A DNA stretch of 7,586 bases, taken from NCBI GenBank assembly GCA_964405465.1, contig CAYONZ010000091.1, positions 1 through 7,586 on the forward strand, given 5' to 3'. The notes beneath the pieces were generated by a model that saw only the letters and a program-made list of their open reading frames with translations, made no database searches and had not been told where the DNA came from. Position 1 is the stretch's first letter, and every line of letters starts with the position of its first letter. The position numbers were made by a program, and so were the translations under genes. The stretch is from CAYONZ01 sp964405465. GTDB lineage: Bacteria > Bdellovibrionota > Bdellovibrionia > Bdellovibrionales > JAMPXM01. This document shows, in pieces, positions 6,510 to 7,586 of the stretch.

Positions 6510-7111
6510 GTAGTGAAAAGATCATAACGGCAAAATATTTAAGTGAATTTAAGATTAAAGTGCATGAGCCCTTCGCTGAGTTTTTGATGGCTGAAGAAGA
6601 TGAATATGAATTTTCGATCTCTCTTCTTGATGTGGTTCGGTTCGCGGGACATGCTTGCCCGTCAATGGTCGGAGCTTTTTTAATGTCACAAAGAGCCATC
6701 AAGGAATTATTTCCTGAAACAAACACCTGTATTCGCGGACAGATTGCGATTGAAATTCCAACCGCTGTCGACCAAGGTGCCACTGGGCCAATATCAAATG
6801 TTTTTTCCATGATCTTTGGCGCATGGGAAAAAAGTGGTTTCGGTGGCCTACAGGGAAAATTTGTGCGTAGAGATCTTTTAAAATATGAATCCACTCATAT
6901 TTCTCGGGGAACAATTCGATTCCACAACCTACAATCGGGGAAATTTGTTGATATAACCTATGACCCATCTAAAGTCGAAGTCTTAGCTGACCCTCAAAAT
7001 ACACCCTTTCAAAAAATTTGGAGAATGAAAATAAAAACAATTTTACAAAATCCGGACCAATTTATTAGGGCGTGTCCTCAATTGGTCGGACGTCGCGAGC
7101 GGAAGCAATAG
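6506..7111 (+). CDS. FmdE-domain protein whose 3' end has been rewritten by MITE copy 2
   Basis: The current frame encodes 201 residues. ATG 6506 follows GGAG by five bases and overlaps the hemerythrin stop as ATGA. The GHACP motif (48-52), followed by a helix MSQRAIKELF, is the signature of FmdE-type domains (formylmethanofuran dehydrogenase subunit E family), where the His and Cys bind metal. A second Cys (75) and an acidic/Gly-rich stretch (VDQGATGPISN, 88-98) follow, but the DAIQ/GCT segment of classical FmdE is altered, so this is a divergent member, not a methanogenesis enzyme. Native sequence runs to Ile187 (DQFI); residues 188-201 (RACPQLVGRRERKQ) are encoded by the element. Removing the element with one TA restores the frame to KAQNPEAL and TGA at 7250-7252. 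The core domain looks intact, so it may still function. The biochemical role is unknown. Confidence 0.85.
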   Translation: MSSEKIITAKYLSEFKIKVHEPFAEFLMAEEDEYEFSISLLDVVRFAGHACPSMVGAFLMSQRAIKELFPETNTCIRGQIAIEIPTAVDQGATGPISNVFSMIFGAWEKSGFGGLQGKFVRRDLLKYESTHISRGTIRFHNLQSGKFVDITYDPSKVEVLADPQNTPFQKIWRMKIKTILQNPDQFIRACPQLVGRRERKQ

Positions 7112-7226
7112 AAATGAGTTGAAGGCACGAGGAGGAGAAATAGTGGTGCTATTTCGACGACGAGCAACGCTCAAATCATTTCTATTGCTTTTGCGTAGTA
7201 GTCTAGCCAATTGAGGACACGCCCTA
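7066..7226 (-). mobile_element. MITE-like 157-bp near-palindromic element, copy 2, inverted relative to copy 1
   Basis: The element itself is 7068-7224, flanked by TA at 7066-7067 and 7225-7226. Its reverse complement matches copy 1 over all 157 bases except three positions (near base 14, in the inner block of the second half, and the penultimate base), about 98% identity. Its 18-base termini are perfect inverted repeats. The insertion interrupts the last codons of the FmdE-domain gene, providing a new tail and a TAG stop at 7109-7111. Confidence 0.9.
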
Positions 7227-7252
7227 AAGCACAAAATCCGGAGGCTCTCTGA
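7227..7252 (+). pseudogene. Stranded native 3' end of the FmdE-domain gene
   Basis: These bases are the remains of the last native codons. Joined to position 7067 after removal of the element, they read KAQNPEAL and a TGA stop in the FmdE frame. They are now separated from their gene by 159 bases and are no longer translated with it. Confidence 0.75.
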
Positions 7253-7586
7253 AAATATCTGATCGGGACCAACACAGGTGGGTTTTGTCATTTTGGTAAT
7301 ATGGGGTTGGAGGTGCTACCGTCAGGCAAGGTGACAATGCAAATGGCGACAGATTTTTGGGTGTATAAAGATGGTCGATTTGTTGAAAATGTAGGATACC
7401 CACCAAAGGTAAGGCAAAAATCGGCAGAGGCTTGTCTAGAATTGCCTGAAGTGTTTTTGTTTAGTTGTGGGCAATTCTGCAGATTTCATTTCAATGCTAT
7501 TTTTACGACTCCTTCCGTGTTTTTGAGTGGATTCCGATGGTCGAAACTCATTCGTTTCTTTTCTCCTTTTAGAAGATTGTGTTGCA
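7253..7586 (+). other. Stretch without a supported gene; one open frame to the window end
   Basis: One + strand frame is open from 7253 to the end of the window, with a first ATG at 7301 and no convincing ribosome binding site. It reads MGLEVLPSGKVTMQ, then TDFWVYKDGRFVENVGYPP, and becomes Phe/Cys/Arg-rich later. The first half looks protein-like, the second does not. It may be the start of a gene continuing beyond the window, a decayed gene, or chance. No terminator, RNA gene or repeat is visible. Confidence 0.25.

Noticed and set aside
7045..7242. 12-base direct repeat ACAAAATCCGGA (7045-7056 and 7231-7242) flanking MITE copy 2, as a long target-site duplication
   Set aside because: The element is bounded immediately by TA. 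The repeat lies several bases away on each side and falls in native FmdE codons (QNPD and QNPE), so it is an internal similarity of the original C-terminus.
7043..7291. 82-codon - strand open frame across MITE copy 2
   Set aside because: Same stop-free frame of the element extended into flanking DNA; it opposes the real FmdE gene.
1..7586. CRISPR array, tRNA or rRNA genes
   Set aside because: No regularly spaced short repeats and no cloverleaf or rRNA-like segments seen; the only repeats are the 12-bp tandem units and the two 157-bp elements.

Overview
The window reads as an accessory stretch of a free-living, motile Gram-negative chromosome. A Bdellovibrio-like or other deltaproteobacterial-type host is my best guess. 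This rests on general style only: a chemoreceptor, a small exported Cys-rich protein, an HTTM-type membrane protein paired with an unknown soluble partner, and a divergent FmdE/hemerythrin pair. No rRNA or other phylogenetic marker is present, so the assignment is weak.

Left part (1-3625). The window opens inside a methyl-accepting chemotaxis protein that ends at 548 and is followed by a clear intrinsic terminator. A two-gene unit follows on the + strand. Its first gene encodes a small exported protein with a coiled coil and four cysteines, and its signal-peptide N-region is built from 12-bp tandem repeats. One base after its stop begins a YdjM/DUF457-type membrane metal-dependent hydrolase. 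Converging on this, with a 23-bp overlap of 3' ends, is a 625-residue rhomboid protease with an intact Ser/His dyad and a very long soluble C-terminal extension.

Middle part (3626-5064). Divergent from the rhomboid gene is an overlapping gene pair: an unrecognised 173-residue protein starting at TTG, and a polytopic HTTM-like membrane protein.

Right part (5144-7252). A regulatory module lies between two copies of a 157-bp near-palindromic, TA-flanked, MITE-like element in inverted orientation (5146-5302 and 7068-7224, about 98% identical). Inside are a SufR-like helix-turn-helix regulator with four suitably spaced cysteines on the - strand and, divergently, a hemerythrin-domain protein translationally coupled (ATGA overlap) to an FmdE-domain protein. 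A 28-bp perfect inverted repeat in the intergenic region is the obvious operator candidate. The module looks like a small Fe-S or nitric-oxide stress circuit; that role is inference.

The two insertions can be reconstructed exactly. Copy 1 landed in the TAG stop codon of the regulator and regenerated it. Copy 2 landed eight codons before the FmdE stop, replacing the native tail KAQNPEAL with a 14-residue tail encoded by the element. The native tail and stop remain stranded just beyond the element. The last ~330 bases hold no gene I can support, only an open frame of doubtful status.
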